Below the pieces are notes generated by a model. The model did no database searches, had not been told where the DNA came from, and was given only the letters and a program-made list of their open reading frames with translations. Position numbers and translations under genes: made by a program. A stretch of DNA of 64,000 nt from Ganoderma boninense. Lineage: Eukaryota; Basidiomycota; Agaricomycetes; Polyporales; Polyporaceae. Shown here one piece after another: positions 1-10,506 of this stretch (positions are counted from its first letter, which is position 1; the number at the start of each line of letters is the position of its first letter). The stretch is taken from NCBI GenBank assembly GCA_002900995.3, contig CM035306.1:2604001-2668000 (forward strand), read 5' to 3'.

Positions 1-1050
1 CCGTGCCACGATTCCTTGCAGCCGCTGCGCTTCCGGAAGGGCCGAAAGGTCCACCTTGGTCTTCTCCGAAATCTCGAACAGCTTAGCGACGGTATACTGC
101 TCGCAGACCGCTCTGTCAGTGAAATGGCAGCATGGCAGACAGTAAAGGACGTACAGGGACAACATTCGCGAGACCGGTGATCGCGCCGTGGCCGTTCACC
201 ATCGAAGAAGTGAGGATGAAATCGGTATAGCCCCCGAGGACGAGGAAAGGAGCGTGCGGGTTCTTCCGCGGATGTGCTTGAGCGAAGGACGGTTCCGAGA
301 CGGTCGCGCAAATACGAGTGAGTTTCCCCACGTTGCCACACCTGCGAACATTGACGGTATGCTCCATGCTGGTAAAAACAAGGGACATACGTGAGTTTAA
401 CTCCAGCCAGGTTGGGAGAGCTCTCCGCCAGCTCCGTAATAAGGTCCGAGTCCAAGTCAATGCCTCCGGCGGCCCCAGGGTCTATTTCCACCACCCGGAG
501 ACGTTCAGTACGCAATTTTCTCCGCGGAAGTTATAGGCTGCGACTTACAGTTATAGATGATCACGGGTATCGGACTCTCCTCGGCGACCTCCGACCAGAA
601 TGCTTTGAGAGCCTTGCGGTTGTTGGCAAGCGCACCTGCAAAGTACCCGCTCGCGATGACGATGGTGTAGTCCGCGCCGGCGGCTGCCGCCTCTTTCGAC
701 AGCTGAATCGTCTCCCGCGTGCTGCCCGCCCCCGTTCCGGCGATGATCGGGACGCCGGCGTAGCCCGCATCGTCCAATGCCTTCCGGGTAAGCTTGATGA
801 GGGTGGCCCGCTCGTCGTGAGATAGGTGGTGCGCCTCACCCATCGTCCCGCCGAGTAGGGGCTTTACACCCGCCTTCACGAGACGGATGACGTGAGCCGC
901 CTGGCTCTCGACATCTACCGAAACAATGGTAAAGAAACAAACGGATGCGGAGCAAATAATCAGCGTACCGAGGTCCTCCGAGTCTGCCTTGAAGAAGGTC
1001 GGTAGCGGCGCGTAAATGCCTGGGACGAGAGGGCGGACGACACTGCTCAT
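1..1050 (-). CDS. DapA/HOGA-family aldolase (Schiff-base lyase), 3' end beyond the left edge
   Basis: Class I aldolase of the dihydrodipicolinate synthase family. Fungal members include 4-hydroxy-2-oxoglutarate aldolase and the L-threo-3-deoxy-hexulosonate aldolase of D-galacturonate breakdown; the substrate cannot be told here. Starts at the ATG at 1048-1050 (MSSVVRPLVPGIYAPLPTFF). Exons read as 969-1050, 549-914, 391-481, 155-341 and 1-99. Splicing restores YNYPGA, with the conserved active-site Tyr, and AGVKLT, with the Schiff-base Lys. GGTMGE and the Gly-rich GTGAGSTRE stretch also fit the TIM barrel. The last acceptor is uncertain: the obvious AG before position 112 breaks the frame, while an AG just before 99 keeps it. 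The protein continues off the window in the helical C-terminal region. Confidence 0.85.
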
Positions 1051-2073
1051 GATGGCGTTAAATCAGATGCCGCAGAGGGGGCGCAGAGGATACAGACGAA
1101 GTTGAGACCTCGCTGCCACCTTTATGGACCATGGTGACATGTCCCCGGACCGAGGAGTCCACGCAGAGCGTACACACCTGACCGACGGGCCGCGGGCCGT
1201 GTGATGATGAATTTGTAGCACCTCATCGAAGTCAGATGGAAACTGCAGTCAATAAGGCGTTTTGGTTGATTGGAGCGGAGCCACCGGGGCAGCAAGACAC
1301 TCTTATCCCGGTCATCCTCGGTCCAACCTTCTCCATCGGAGGCGTGTTTGCTGCGCAATACAATTTTCCAGAAAGAGGGGATCACGGCGTGGTTGACGTT
1401 GTTGCACACCGAAGACTTCCGAGCTACTCCCGGATGACTCCTGCCACGTAGATGAATCGCTAGAACGCCTGCGAAATGTATTATCAATCAGCCACAGACC
1501 AGGTTCAGACGTCATTCTAGGCCGATGACACCTCCCGGAAGTCCTTCTGTTGCACGAGAACATGTCACGCGTGGCCCCTCGATACAGCCAGATAAGCATA
1601 ATGAACGGAGGAAAGCGAGCATGGGAGGAGGTGAGACACACCGTGGTCAGGAGCGAGCTCTTCGCCGAACTTCACAATACACGTGGGCGCCGGGGATTCT
1701 GACGAACCCAGGAAATGTCAAGGACGGCGGAATGAATGAATGAATAGTCACTCCAAGGGCTACCTGCGAGTGGGATCGAGGACAGAGCAGTCAGCAGAAA
1801 ATCATCGTCGCATCCTACGCTGCAGCGAGGACACTCCGCCGGCCATCCATAATAGTAAAGTCTAAAATATACGGTTTGAAAGGTCGGACCCTCTCATTAC
1901 GAGCAAGAAGACACATTGGTCGCGGAACTGTAGCAGGACAGTTCTAATGACGATGGCACCAATGATGCGATCATCACGACCACGTTGGAAGTAGCGAAAG
2001 CTGACCATGGGTATTCCTGTTGACAAAGGTTGAGAAAGAGTTCGGAAAGGCGAGAGAGGGCGGTACTCACAGT
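1051..2073. other. Intergenic stretch with no supported gene
   Basis: About 1 kb between the start of the aldolase gene and the stop of the Pus4-like gene, both on the minus strand. Open frames on both strands are short (under about 125 codons), overlap one another, and show no recognisable domain or plausible splice pattern. It should hold the promoter of the aldolase and the 3' UTR region of the pseudouridine synthase. Confidence 0.6.
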
Positions 2074-3255
2074 CTAGCTTACAACCTCTAGTTTTCCTAA
2101 TACTTCCCGCTCCCATTCTTTATGACCGCTCGCATCCACATCCGACCCCATGTTACACTCTCCATTGGCCTCCTTCAACGCGTCTCGGAATACCTCCCAA
2201 GGAATGCACGCACGGTCGCCTTCGTCCAACGGTTCCAGTGCGAACCGCCCTTGTCGGGCGCGTGTCAAGGTCACGACGTGGCCAGCAGACCCCAACGCAT
2301 GTCCCAGGTCATGGACGATGGACCGCACGTACGTACCACCTGACACCTTCATCCGTAGGACGAACGCAGCAGGGACGTCCTCAGACGAGGCTTCTGTTTC
2401 TGGCTCGTCCTTGATGGATACGCCATCGTCTACGGCTTTCAACGCCTTCTCCATGGCCTCCTGTTCCTCCCTCGTGAACTTCTTCTCCGGCCATCGGAAG
2501 GCGTGGTCTGAGCCCTTCCACTCCACCAGTTCCAGCTCGTGCACCATGACCTTTCGCTTCTCGATCGGTCTCGGTAGAGGGATGCCGTTCCGCGCGTATT
2601 CGTATAACGGTCGTCCGTCCATTTTCAATGCTGAGAATCTACAGCATGCTAGATTGGACGTGTGTGCATGTGTCGAGGAGATGATCATACGTACATTGGC
2701 GGCACCTGTTCGATCTCTCCTCTAAACTGGCTCAATGCCTGTTCGACTTGTTCGCGGGTGACATGCCTCCACGACGCGACACGAACTTGCTTGCCCTCGC
2801 TGTCGTAGGTGTCGGTTTCGCAGCCCAGTAGACATGTCGTGCGGTATTCCTGCTCGCGGCTTGGTCAACGAAGGCTAGAAACTTGCACGATTGGTGAATT
2901 ACCTTCACGCAGTCAAGGAAGTCAGACAACTTTTTCGTACCTTTTCCTACCCCCACAACTAGATGATGCTTCAGAATCATCTAGCATACACAAGAATCCA
3001 TGGTGCTATACCCAGGACACCATCCGCGAGAGGGTCGAGAGTTCCTCCTTGACCAATCTTGACGGCATCCCTGCCGTATTTGCTTTTCTTGCCTGCAGGC
3101 TTGCGCGCCTTGGCTGCGAGTTTTGACTCCTCAACGAATAGTGGGGAGTTTGCGACAAGCTTCTTGATGTCGTTGACCAAAGACATGGATGTCGGTCCCG
3201 ACGGCTTGACCACCCCGAACAAAGCCGAGATGGGCTCAGACTTGTCTTTAGGCAT
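2074..3255 (-). CDS. PUS4: tRNA pseudouridine-55 synthase, TruB/Pus4 family
   Basis: Isomerises U55 to pseudouridine in the T-loop of tRNAs; yeast Pus4 serves both cytosolic and mitochondrial tRNAs. Exons 3012-3255, 2903-2958, 2695-2849 and 2074-2638 give 339 residues. Motif I near residue 75, GQGGTLDPLADGVL, carries the catalytic Asp. Next come GVGKGTK, the YRTTCLLG motif, then FSALKMDGRPLYEYARNG and the late TruB motif GGTYVRSIVHDLG. A roughly 35-residue acidic insert (VSIKDEPETEASSEDV) sits before that last motif. The start is set at the ATG at 3255 because homology begins soon after it, but the frame stays open upstream to an ATG at 3375 that would add a basic leader like a mitochondrial presequence. 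Confidence 0.9.
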
Positions 3256-3652
3256 GATGGGAAGACGGTAAGCCGACAAAGGAGGAGGAGGACGTCTAAT
3301 GTAGACCTGAGAGACCGAACGCGACTCCAGAAAAGGATGTCGACAAAGGCGCGACGGGGTCAATGACAAGAGCATCGGAGCCTGACACCATGTTAGGCGC
3401 TCTGCGACGTCGGCTTCACGGCGCACGCCAGCTGCAGCGGCGCTCAGCGCAGTGCCACCGGAAGGTACTTAGATGGTGCTTGTCCTCGCACAAAGCACAA
3501 GACAATGGATACTAGTTCTCTTCTAGCAACAAGCTACCCAACTGTTTATGTTTAGGTACATGATCATACACTGCTCCACGATCAAACTCGTAAATGATTC
3601 CCCTTGCCATGGCAAGCTTGGTCCTTGAATCTGTAGAGTTGCCCTCTGTACG
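3256..3652. other. Intergenic region between PUS4-like and reductase genes
   Basis: Nearly 400 bases between two minus-strand genes. The first 120 bases next to the Pus4 gene stay open in its frame (see the alternative start at 3375). The rest holds no gene I can support and should contain the Pus4 promoter and the 3' end of the reductase transcript. Confidence 0.6.
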
Positions 3653-4721
3653 TCACTCCTTCATGAAGCGAGGCTTTAAAATGAAATGAGTTCGGTCCCG
3701 GCAGTATGAACTTTGTGATAGAGCAGCACTACGTACGAATTGGCGTGACTGCAGCTTAGATCCGGCATCGCTGATCGCCTTCACCTCTTCTGGCGTCAGG
3801 TCAGGCATCGTCACCGTATCAAGGTACTCCAACAAACGAGACTCCTTTGAAGTCGTTCTAAGGAATAAAGGAGGAGTGAGTGGGATGTCGTGAAGCTGAC
3901 AAAAGCTACAAACGTAATCTGGGGGACTCCTAAGACCCGCAGCCACAGACCAAGCACCTGCCCAGGGGAAACGTCCTTCCCCGTGTCTTTCTTGATGCGT
4001 TCTCGAATAACGTCCAACACCGGGTCAACGGGACCCCCTTTCTCGCGGAAGATTGGGGACAGACCGCCGTACGATGCTGTCACAATATTGTGCTTCCGGT
4101 GATAATCCAGCACCGCTGTTGACTGGGCGTAGACGTATGGGTGGTACTCGATCTAGTTTCGCGACAGCAAAGCAATATCACTTGTTAGTGCTTGGAAGCC
4201 TCTACGCATCCCACGCTCTGGCTCACCTGGTTGATGGCAGGAGGAATGCGCACACCTCCGGGCTCGTCGAGACCCAACGCCGCGAAGTCTGAAATCCGGC
4301 AGTTCGACACCCCAATGCTCTTCGCCAGACCCTCCGTCTTCAGGTCTTCAAACTGTCTCCAGATATCCTTCAGAGCACCCCCGAAGTCCTGCGGCACGTG
4401 GATGAGGTAAAGGTCGACATAGTCCACGTGCAGCTTTTTGAGCGACTGGAGGAGGCTGTCTCGTACGGTCTCACCCTCCTCAAGCTTGTACAGCTTCGTC
4501 GTCACGAAGAGTTTCTCGCGTGGGACTCCGGAGGCGGCGATCGCCTTCCCAAGAGAGTCTTCATTCTTATACATCTGCGCGCCATCGAGGTGGATGAAAC
4601 CCTTGGCGATGGCGTTGCTGACAGACGACTCGGCGTCCTTGCCATAGAGAGCGGTACCCGTGCCGAACCCAAGCCAGGGAATCTCCCGACCGTCGTTAAG
4701 CTTGATGGTGCGTTGGGACAT
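3653..4721 (-). CDS. Aldo/keto reductase (AKR superfamily)
   Basis: NAD(P)H-dependent carbonyl reductase of the AKR fold, resembling fungal xylose or polyketone reductases. Exons 4227-4721, 3914-4152, 3737-3857 and 3653-3673 give 291 residues, normal for the family. The full catalytic tetrad is visible: Asp in HLDGAQ, Tyr in QMYKNED, Lys in TTKLYK and His in LIHVPQ. The cofactor motif VTTTSKESR lies near the C-terminus and ends a helix with TMPDLTPEEV. The ATG at 4721 (MSQRTIKLNDGREIP) matches the usual AKR N-terminus and has TATATA 76 bases upstream. The frame stays open to ATGs at 4820 and 4955; the 4820 start would add a hydrophobic anchor. The last exon is only 21 bases. Confidence 0.88.
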
Positions 4722-4796
4722 AGCGCGAGGTGGGATGGGAATAGTGGGGTAACGTCGCAGGAGGATGATCGTGACTGCGCTGACGACTGCAACAGC

Positions 4797-4802
4797 TATA
4801 TA
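4797..4802 (-). promoter_or_regulatory. Candidate TATA box for the aldo/keto reductase
   Basis: TATATA lies 76 bases upstream of the ATG at 4721. If it directs transcription, the start would fall about 30-45 bases upstream of that ATG, favouring the short, soluble reductase. If the longer anchored form is made, the same bases are coding. Confidence 0.3.
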
Positions 4803-4955
4803 TGCGCCCAAAGACCTCATCTTAGGGCGCCCAGCGTCGATATGATCAGTTGAATGCTCTGGAAGTTCGACGATGATACAATTATGGCGAACCTTTGAGT
4901 GGGTGGAGAGTGATGACTTCTCAGCTGCGTGGTCAGCAGTTAACTCATCGGTCAT

Positions 4956-6547
4956 GCCATAGCCTGTGCCGGGTGCGCCGGGGCAAGTTTGCCACGCAGG
5001 CCAGAGAAAGATTCAATTGATAACGCCGCATTGACCGGTCGGGTCGTGTGCAAAGAGCAGGCTGGATGTCATTCATGGGAGTAGGCAGTCCAGACTGTCC
5101 GATATGGCCGTTGTATTACGGTCTGCGAAAATTCAAAGATGCCGAACGGGGACGGAGGAGCGCCACGGTACGAAGCAGACTCACCCCTAAAAATTGCGGG
5201 AAGCCTCAGAAGATGCGATATCTGCTCGACGGACATAAGAGACACCAAACATTGCAGCTGAAGAGCATTGTGCTGTCTCTCTAGTCGTGGTCAACTCCAA
5301 GAAGAGCTCGAGCCTTGAGCTCGAGGCCTGGCGTGGTCCTGGCGCTCCGCGCGGCTCTCCTGATGAGCGCGCTGCTCCTCAGCCTGCCCTAAGGTGCCAC
5401 GCAAGTGTGTTCGACCTCCCGCAAGAACATTCCTCATCTTTTAACAACTACACAGGCATCCGCATACCACATGTTAGTTCGTTGTCCTTGTAGCCGACGT
5501 GCTTTCATCTCTCGATGCCTCAGATCAACTCTACGGTTCACTCTTTGGCCGATCATCCTAATTCCCGACGGATTGAACGGTCACCTAGTGTTCCGACATG
5601 CACAGATTCCACTATCGCTGTCTATAGTTAGCAATTCTACCCATCCATTTGAATCTTGATGTTCTTTGCCCAACTGAACTCTAGTAGTTTCTTGATTTCT
5701 TGCCCATAAGTACTGTGTCGTGGCGCGGTAAGTACCAGAAAGTGCACGCCAAAGAAGGTCACAGTGACCGGTAAGGGCGGTCTGTCGGTGGAAATACCAT
5801 CGTACATTTACAAGATTTGGCCATTGTTAGGATTTACGCGGCTCCTTGTCAATTCGTGATGACGACTCCCATATGACTGCAGTAGAACAGTCACAAGCAC
5901 AGTTGTACGCAAAGCTTATTGTGGTATTAGACCCTGGGATAACGGCCTGCACCTTCACCGCTGGTCAATAGGCACGGTTCTGTTTGCACAATAGCCTACA
6001 ATTTCTGCGAGTATTCACACCCCTGGACAAGTTGTCCAATTATCATGTTAATGCCAATTGTTGTGTGGGTGTTGCCTGTGGATCCTGGGGGCGGTAAGTC
6101 AAGTTGCGTAGGGTTTTGGAATTCTGTGGAGACAAGGGTTGAAATGATAGGGGGAAACGAGGGTGGCTGCGAGCGAGTACGCCACGTTTTTCGTGCTGAA
6201 AGAGGATTGCCCTTTGTGCAGAGGAGGCAAAGGACGCCCCCGATCGACGAGGAGGCTGTGCCGGTTGATCCGCCTCCCGCATACGGCGTCACGTGAGAAG
6301 TTGAACGCTTTGGTGGACGGATTTGGAAACGCGTCTTGCGTTGGCCTGGTTCATATCCAACCTTTCTTTTGCCCAAGCGTGTTCGGGTGGCCTTTGGACA
6401 CCGACCCGCTTCGGCCTGTCGTTGTCTTCCGGGCTTTCCGGCCCAAGGCGCTTTCCATCCACGCCTCTTTAAAAGGACTGCCCACCCACCGGCTGCTTCC
6501 CCGACCATCCCCCATCTCCAGCCTTAACCACCTGTACGTCCCCTCGA
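4956..6547. other. Intergenic stretch with no supported gene
   Basis: About 1.6 kb between the divergent reductase (-) and DUF7918 gene A (+). Several open frames of 60-170 codons exist on both strands around 6.0-6.5 kb, but they overlap each other, have low-complexity composition and no domain I recognise. The last 300 bases contain CACGTG (about 6291-6296) and CT-rich tracts typical of a fungal promoter. Confidence 0.55.
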
Positions 6548-6553
6548 TATAAA
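6548..6553 (+). promoter_or_regulatory. TATA box of DUF7918 gene A
   Basis: TATAAA 109 bases upstream of the ATG at 6662, followed by a pyrimidine-rich tract. Position and sequence fit a core promoter of a plus-strand gene. Confidence 0.5.
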
Positions 6554-6661
6554 GCCAGCTACTACTTCTTCACGCCAACGACAGCTGACATCTGCCCCAT
6601 AGTCTTTTTTCCTTCTCACTCTATATCTATCGCTCATTCACGACCTCACCTTAACGCCACA

Positions 6662-7959
6662 ATGCTCGACCACCGCGGTTTCTCTGCCTACATCACCTCC
6701 AACAAGCTTGAACTCGTCGAGTTCGAGCCACGCGTTGACGCGAGAACGCACACCGTTACCTGTTGGATCGAAGGCCCCGCTGGACAGGTGAGACGAACCT
6801 TGCCGCCCCCATCATGTACATTCTAACCACCCTCTGCCAACTTAGCCTTTCGTCATTCATTGGCGCGACCATGGTAGCAAGGTCGACAGCGCGAGCTGGA
6901 TTTATGTTGACGGTTTCAAAGTATCCGGTCAATTTCTCTACGGACGGGGTGAGGAGCTTCGACGCGGGGTCCGCGTCGCTTCCGAGGAAGAACGTCCCTT
7001 CATGTTCTCCGCCATCTATCCCGGTATGTGTCCTGACCGCCTTCGCTCCATCCCGTAGCTCACCACCTTGATAGCCGACCTGCACGCACGTGGAACTCAA
7101 GGCGAGCTCTCTACAGACCAGCACGTCGGTTCTATCGTTCTCGAGATCAGGTTGATCAAGCGCGTCGGAGAGCGGGAACCCAACCCTGTTCGTCCTCCTC
7201 CTAATGTGGTGCGTGGTGATCGTCAGCCTGGGGAGGTGGCCATCAGGTACGACATTCACACCGGAACCTCTACATTGTCTCATCTCTATCGTAAGGTATG
7301 GCAATGCCCGCCCCGCCGCTATGCAGCAGAGGACGTACAAGATCGAACCGTTTAATCCCAAGGAGCCGGGTCCCTATGTTACCTTCATCTTCCGCTACCG
7401 CTCCCGAGGTGAGTTCAATTTAAACGGTTGTATGGATGGCACCTCACCGCTTGTTGTTCAGACTGGCTCACCTCCCAAGGGATCATAAAACGAAACGTGG
7501 TCACCTCTCGCCTGCTCATCTTAACAAGCGTGAACCTATGTACCAAGGCCGACCTCCCCCCTCTCCAACCCGAGGAAGATCGAGCGGCTGCCCCCGCGGT
7601 CCCGCCGGCTGCCGGAGGCCACCGTGTCAGTGCCAAGAGTCGCGCTCAGCCTCCTGCGCAAGCTTCGTCCTCTCGCCTAACCCCGACACCCACCCCGGGC
7701 CCTAGTCTCACATTGAAAGACCTTGGATTAGGCCAGAGACCTCAGGGTATTCCAGAGGCGAGCCGGGTATGTCGCTCTTTTGCTCACCAGAAATGTGTTG
7801 TGCACTAACAAGGTACAGGTGTCGTCTGCGACCACTTCTCGCTCTTTCTCGGGGACCTGGGATCATCGGACTCCCTTCAACGACCCTTACGAAGAATGGA
7901 ACGAATACGAATACCGTCCCGAAGATCTCAATGACGCTCTCGACAACTATTACCAATGA
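6662..7959 (+). CDS. DUF7918-family protein A
   Basis: Function unknown; belongs to a family common in basidiomycetes that I know as DUF7918. Exons 6662-6787, 6846-7023, 7075-7246, 7296-7408, 7462-7766 and 7819-7959 give 344 residues. The N-terminal half is a predicted beta-rich domain: HRGFSAYI, VDARTHTVTCWIEG, PFVIHWRDHGS, then WIYVDGFKVSGQF and ERPFMFS. A second conserved part, GSIVLEIRLIKRV and VTFIFRYRSRDWL, closes the domain. The last 110 residues are Pro/Ala/Ser-rich and end in an acidic, aromatic tail (EEWNEYEYRPED). Two relatives lie in tandem at 28.8-32.2 kb; the first exon is 126 bases here and in gene B, and 129 in gene C, with the first intron at the same place. Unlike them, this copy lacks the run of SUMO-consensus sites. 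Confidence 0.85.
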
Positions 7960-8629
7960 TGCTTTCATCGCATTCCACGCAATCGCAAGTCGCCGAATCC
8001 CACAAGACTATCGCTCTCCGTAAAATATCCCCTTCTCGCTCTCATCGTCGTTTCTCTCGCTGTCGCTTTTTGCGTTATCATCGTCCTCTCCCCATCCCTG
8101 TTGCCGTGCCGTCTACAGTTTCAGCTTTCAAAATCGTTGACTACGTCCTCGCTGTCAAGCTGTTTTTGTCCGTTGTTACAATCCTCTTGTCTCTATCGTT
8201 CTCGTCCCTCTCCAGTCATCGTCGCTCTCCTACGAAACATAAAGAAATAACCCACAAACTCCCTGCTCTGTCTCATCGTATCTGTCGATTACTTACCTGC
8301 TTTGCCTCGCGATTGTTTTGTTCCATTTGCAGCCACCTTGTCGTGTTTAGTATAGTCATCCGTCGAAGTTGTCTGTATGCTCGTACAATGTGTTAGCTGT
8401 GTACTGTTCTTACGTTTTAAATCAAGTTGCTTATGTCGCATGTGAACAAACATCATCTTGGTTTCCGGTCGCATCTGTACAGCTGGAGGTGGGTTGTCAG
8501 TGGTTGAAGTTTGAACCACGAAAGTACTTGGTGACCCCTAACCCTACATTCGTTCCACGTGTACGTTGGGTTAAGTGCTCCGGTCCGGGCTGAGCGCTGA
8601 GGAGGTGCCTGTCCTTGTCCACGACACCC
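7960..8629. other. Intergenic region, T- and C-rich
   Basis: About 670 bases between two plus-strand genes. It is pyrimidine-rich with many CTCTC and TCGTC runs. Open frames through it read as Ser/Arg/Leu low complexity and are not supported as genes. It should carry the 3' UTR of DUF7918 gene A and the promoter of the CHMP7-like gene. Confidence 0.55.
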
Positions 8630-10259
8630 ATGTCCCCCAATCCCTCAATTCAGCTTGCACTCCCTACCTATGCATCCATAACAACCTCACGTCTAAAGTC
8701 ACTCTATTCAGATTTCACCCACCAGAAACATTCAAATCCCACTTCCTATGCGTCCAACGTCGAGTGGTGGCGACAAACACTGGAAACCGCACAGCTACGA
8801 GGATGGCTGTCAGAATCTCGGAACCCCACCAACACCGGTGCTTCATCAGACAGATTAGTTCTGCACGCCTACGGCGTTGCTATCGCTGACAGGTTTCGCG
8901 TGGAGGGTGTGGGCAAGCCACTCAGTATACCGACTGTAATAGTGAGTGCATGCGTTTCGTGCGGAAGCAGGGTGGAGGATACTCAAGGACTAAGTTCGAG
9001 CTCTGCGACTCTAAAGCCTTGATTCCGCTCTCCGAGTTCCTTGCTGCCTCACGCTCAATATACGACCCTGGGTGGCTCCCTTATCGCATCGCAAGCGTCG
9101 TGGTCGCGAAGCCGTTGTGGTGGGCCCTCGGACAACTCGGGGTGGTGGACAACTACGGGGCGGCATTTGGGGACTCGGGCACAACAGAACGATGGAAAAA
9201 GATTCGTGGAGACTACGTGTCGGTTGGCTTACTCGAGAGTGCGGCAGAACGGATTCTGGAGCGGCAAAGGGAGAAGAGCTCGGGCCACGTTGCGGACGAG
9301 CTGTACAACGTGGAGAGCTTCCGGGCTGAGTTCGCTTCAGTGGCGTTCGAGGATGCCCCTCTTTCTGGGCTCGACTTGAAGGTCGTCCTTAAATTCCTTG
9401 AGCGGGATAAGGGCGCTATTGTCGTCCGAGGAGAGGTGCGTTCTCTATGGATGCAATTTCTTCATTATACTAACAACGCTGACAGGTGATCAAGTTCGTG
9501 GACGAAGGGGCTGCACATCCGCCGGAAGTTACCAATGTGGATACTGGTATCCTTGCCCTTAAGACTTCGGTCGACAAGCTTCAAGTCCAGATTGACAATA
9601 TCCAGCAACGCGTTGACGAGTGAGTATGATCTCCGGTGTTTGGCACATATGACGGCTGACCGTGGTGAAGTATGACACGACAGATCTCGGATGCACTGCG
9701 CCTTAAGCGTAAGGAGATCGCTATGACACGACTACGTGCTCGAAAGCAGCTCGAAGAAGTCCTGAAGAAGCGGCTTGGTTCGCTGGAGGTGCTACATTCG
9801 ACGCTTCTTCGTGTTGAGACGTCTGCCGGTGACATTGAGGTGCGTTTCTCTGTTCTGCTAGTAAATAAACCCTTCGTCTCGCTCACTGTGTTTACGTAGA
9901 TCATGAAGTCGTACGAGTCCTCCACTGCAACTCTCCGTGCAATCCTCGCACATCCCCTTTTGCAGCGCGAGAAAATCGACGAGACGATGGATGCGTTGGC
10001 GGCCGCGAACGCGGACGCTCGAGAAGTGGATGACGCAATCCAGATTGGCGCGGACCTGGCCCACGGCGAGGCTGTTGTAGATGATTCAGAGCTTGAGGCC
10101 GAGCTGGCTGCCCTTGCTAGCGAAGTCGAGGCTGAGAAGGCCGAGGCGCAGCGTGCACAGCTGGGAGCGCAGGAGCTGGCCACTCCTGTGCATGCGCCAG
10201 TCTCGGAGGACTCTGTGGAAGCGTCTGTGACGAAGGAGAGGGTCCCGATGGCTGCATGA
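8630..10259 (+). CDS. CHM7: ESCRT-III/SNF7-family protein CHMP7 (Chm7)
   Basis: ESCRT-II/III hybrid that surveys and seals the nuclear envelope with LEM-domain proteins. Exons 8630-8941, 8995-9435, 9486-9619, 9671-9839 and 9900-10259 give 471 residues. The N-terminal half is the winged-helix-like part: NVEWWRQTLE, ALIPLSEFL, then the characteristic WLPYRIASVVVAKPLWWAL. From about residue 270 the SNF7 core follows: LALKTSVDKLQVQIDNI, a basic helix KRKEIAMTRLRARKQL and LLRVETSAGDIEIMKSYESS. The C-terminal third is acidic and helical (DDSELEAELAALASEVEAEKAEA), as in the autoinhibitory region of CHMPs. The ATG at 8630 is the first in frame. The first acceptor is chosen by homology (VI then FELCDSKALIPL). 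Confidence 0.88.
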
Positions 10260-10506
10260 TTTTGGACGGATCGTCCTGAGACACATACCGATAGACTGCA
10301 TTTACTCTCCCAAATTTTGACACACTGGACTGGTTTCGTTGCACCCCGGCAAGTCATGCATGCATATATAATGTAACATCCGTGGAATATAGTCCAGCTT
10401 CTGTGCTACAGGGTCTCATAGTCCGTGGCCACAATCATGATCCAATTGTTCAAACAAGCCCGCAGCGGGACCCGCCACAACTCTATTAATCCTTTCTAAA
10501 GAATGC

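Noticed and set aside
1122..1743. Several frames of 70-120 codons on both strands at 1.1-1.7 kb
   Set aside because: Mutually overlapping, no domain, and no splice extension gives a longer protein.
5996..6508. A 170-codon open frame on the minus strand and overlapping plus-strand frames at 6.0-6.5 kb
   Set aside because: They overlap antisense to each other in the upstream region of DUF7918 gene A, show no domain and no splice pattern, and have low-complexity Pro/Thr/Arg composition.
8530..8550. CCCCTAACCCTA, resembling fungal telomere repeats
   Set aside because: Fewer than two full units inside a gene-dense region; expected by chance.
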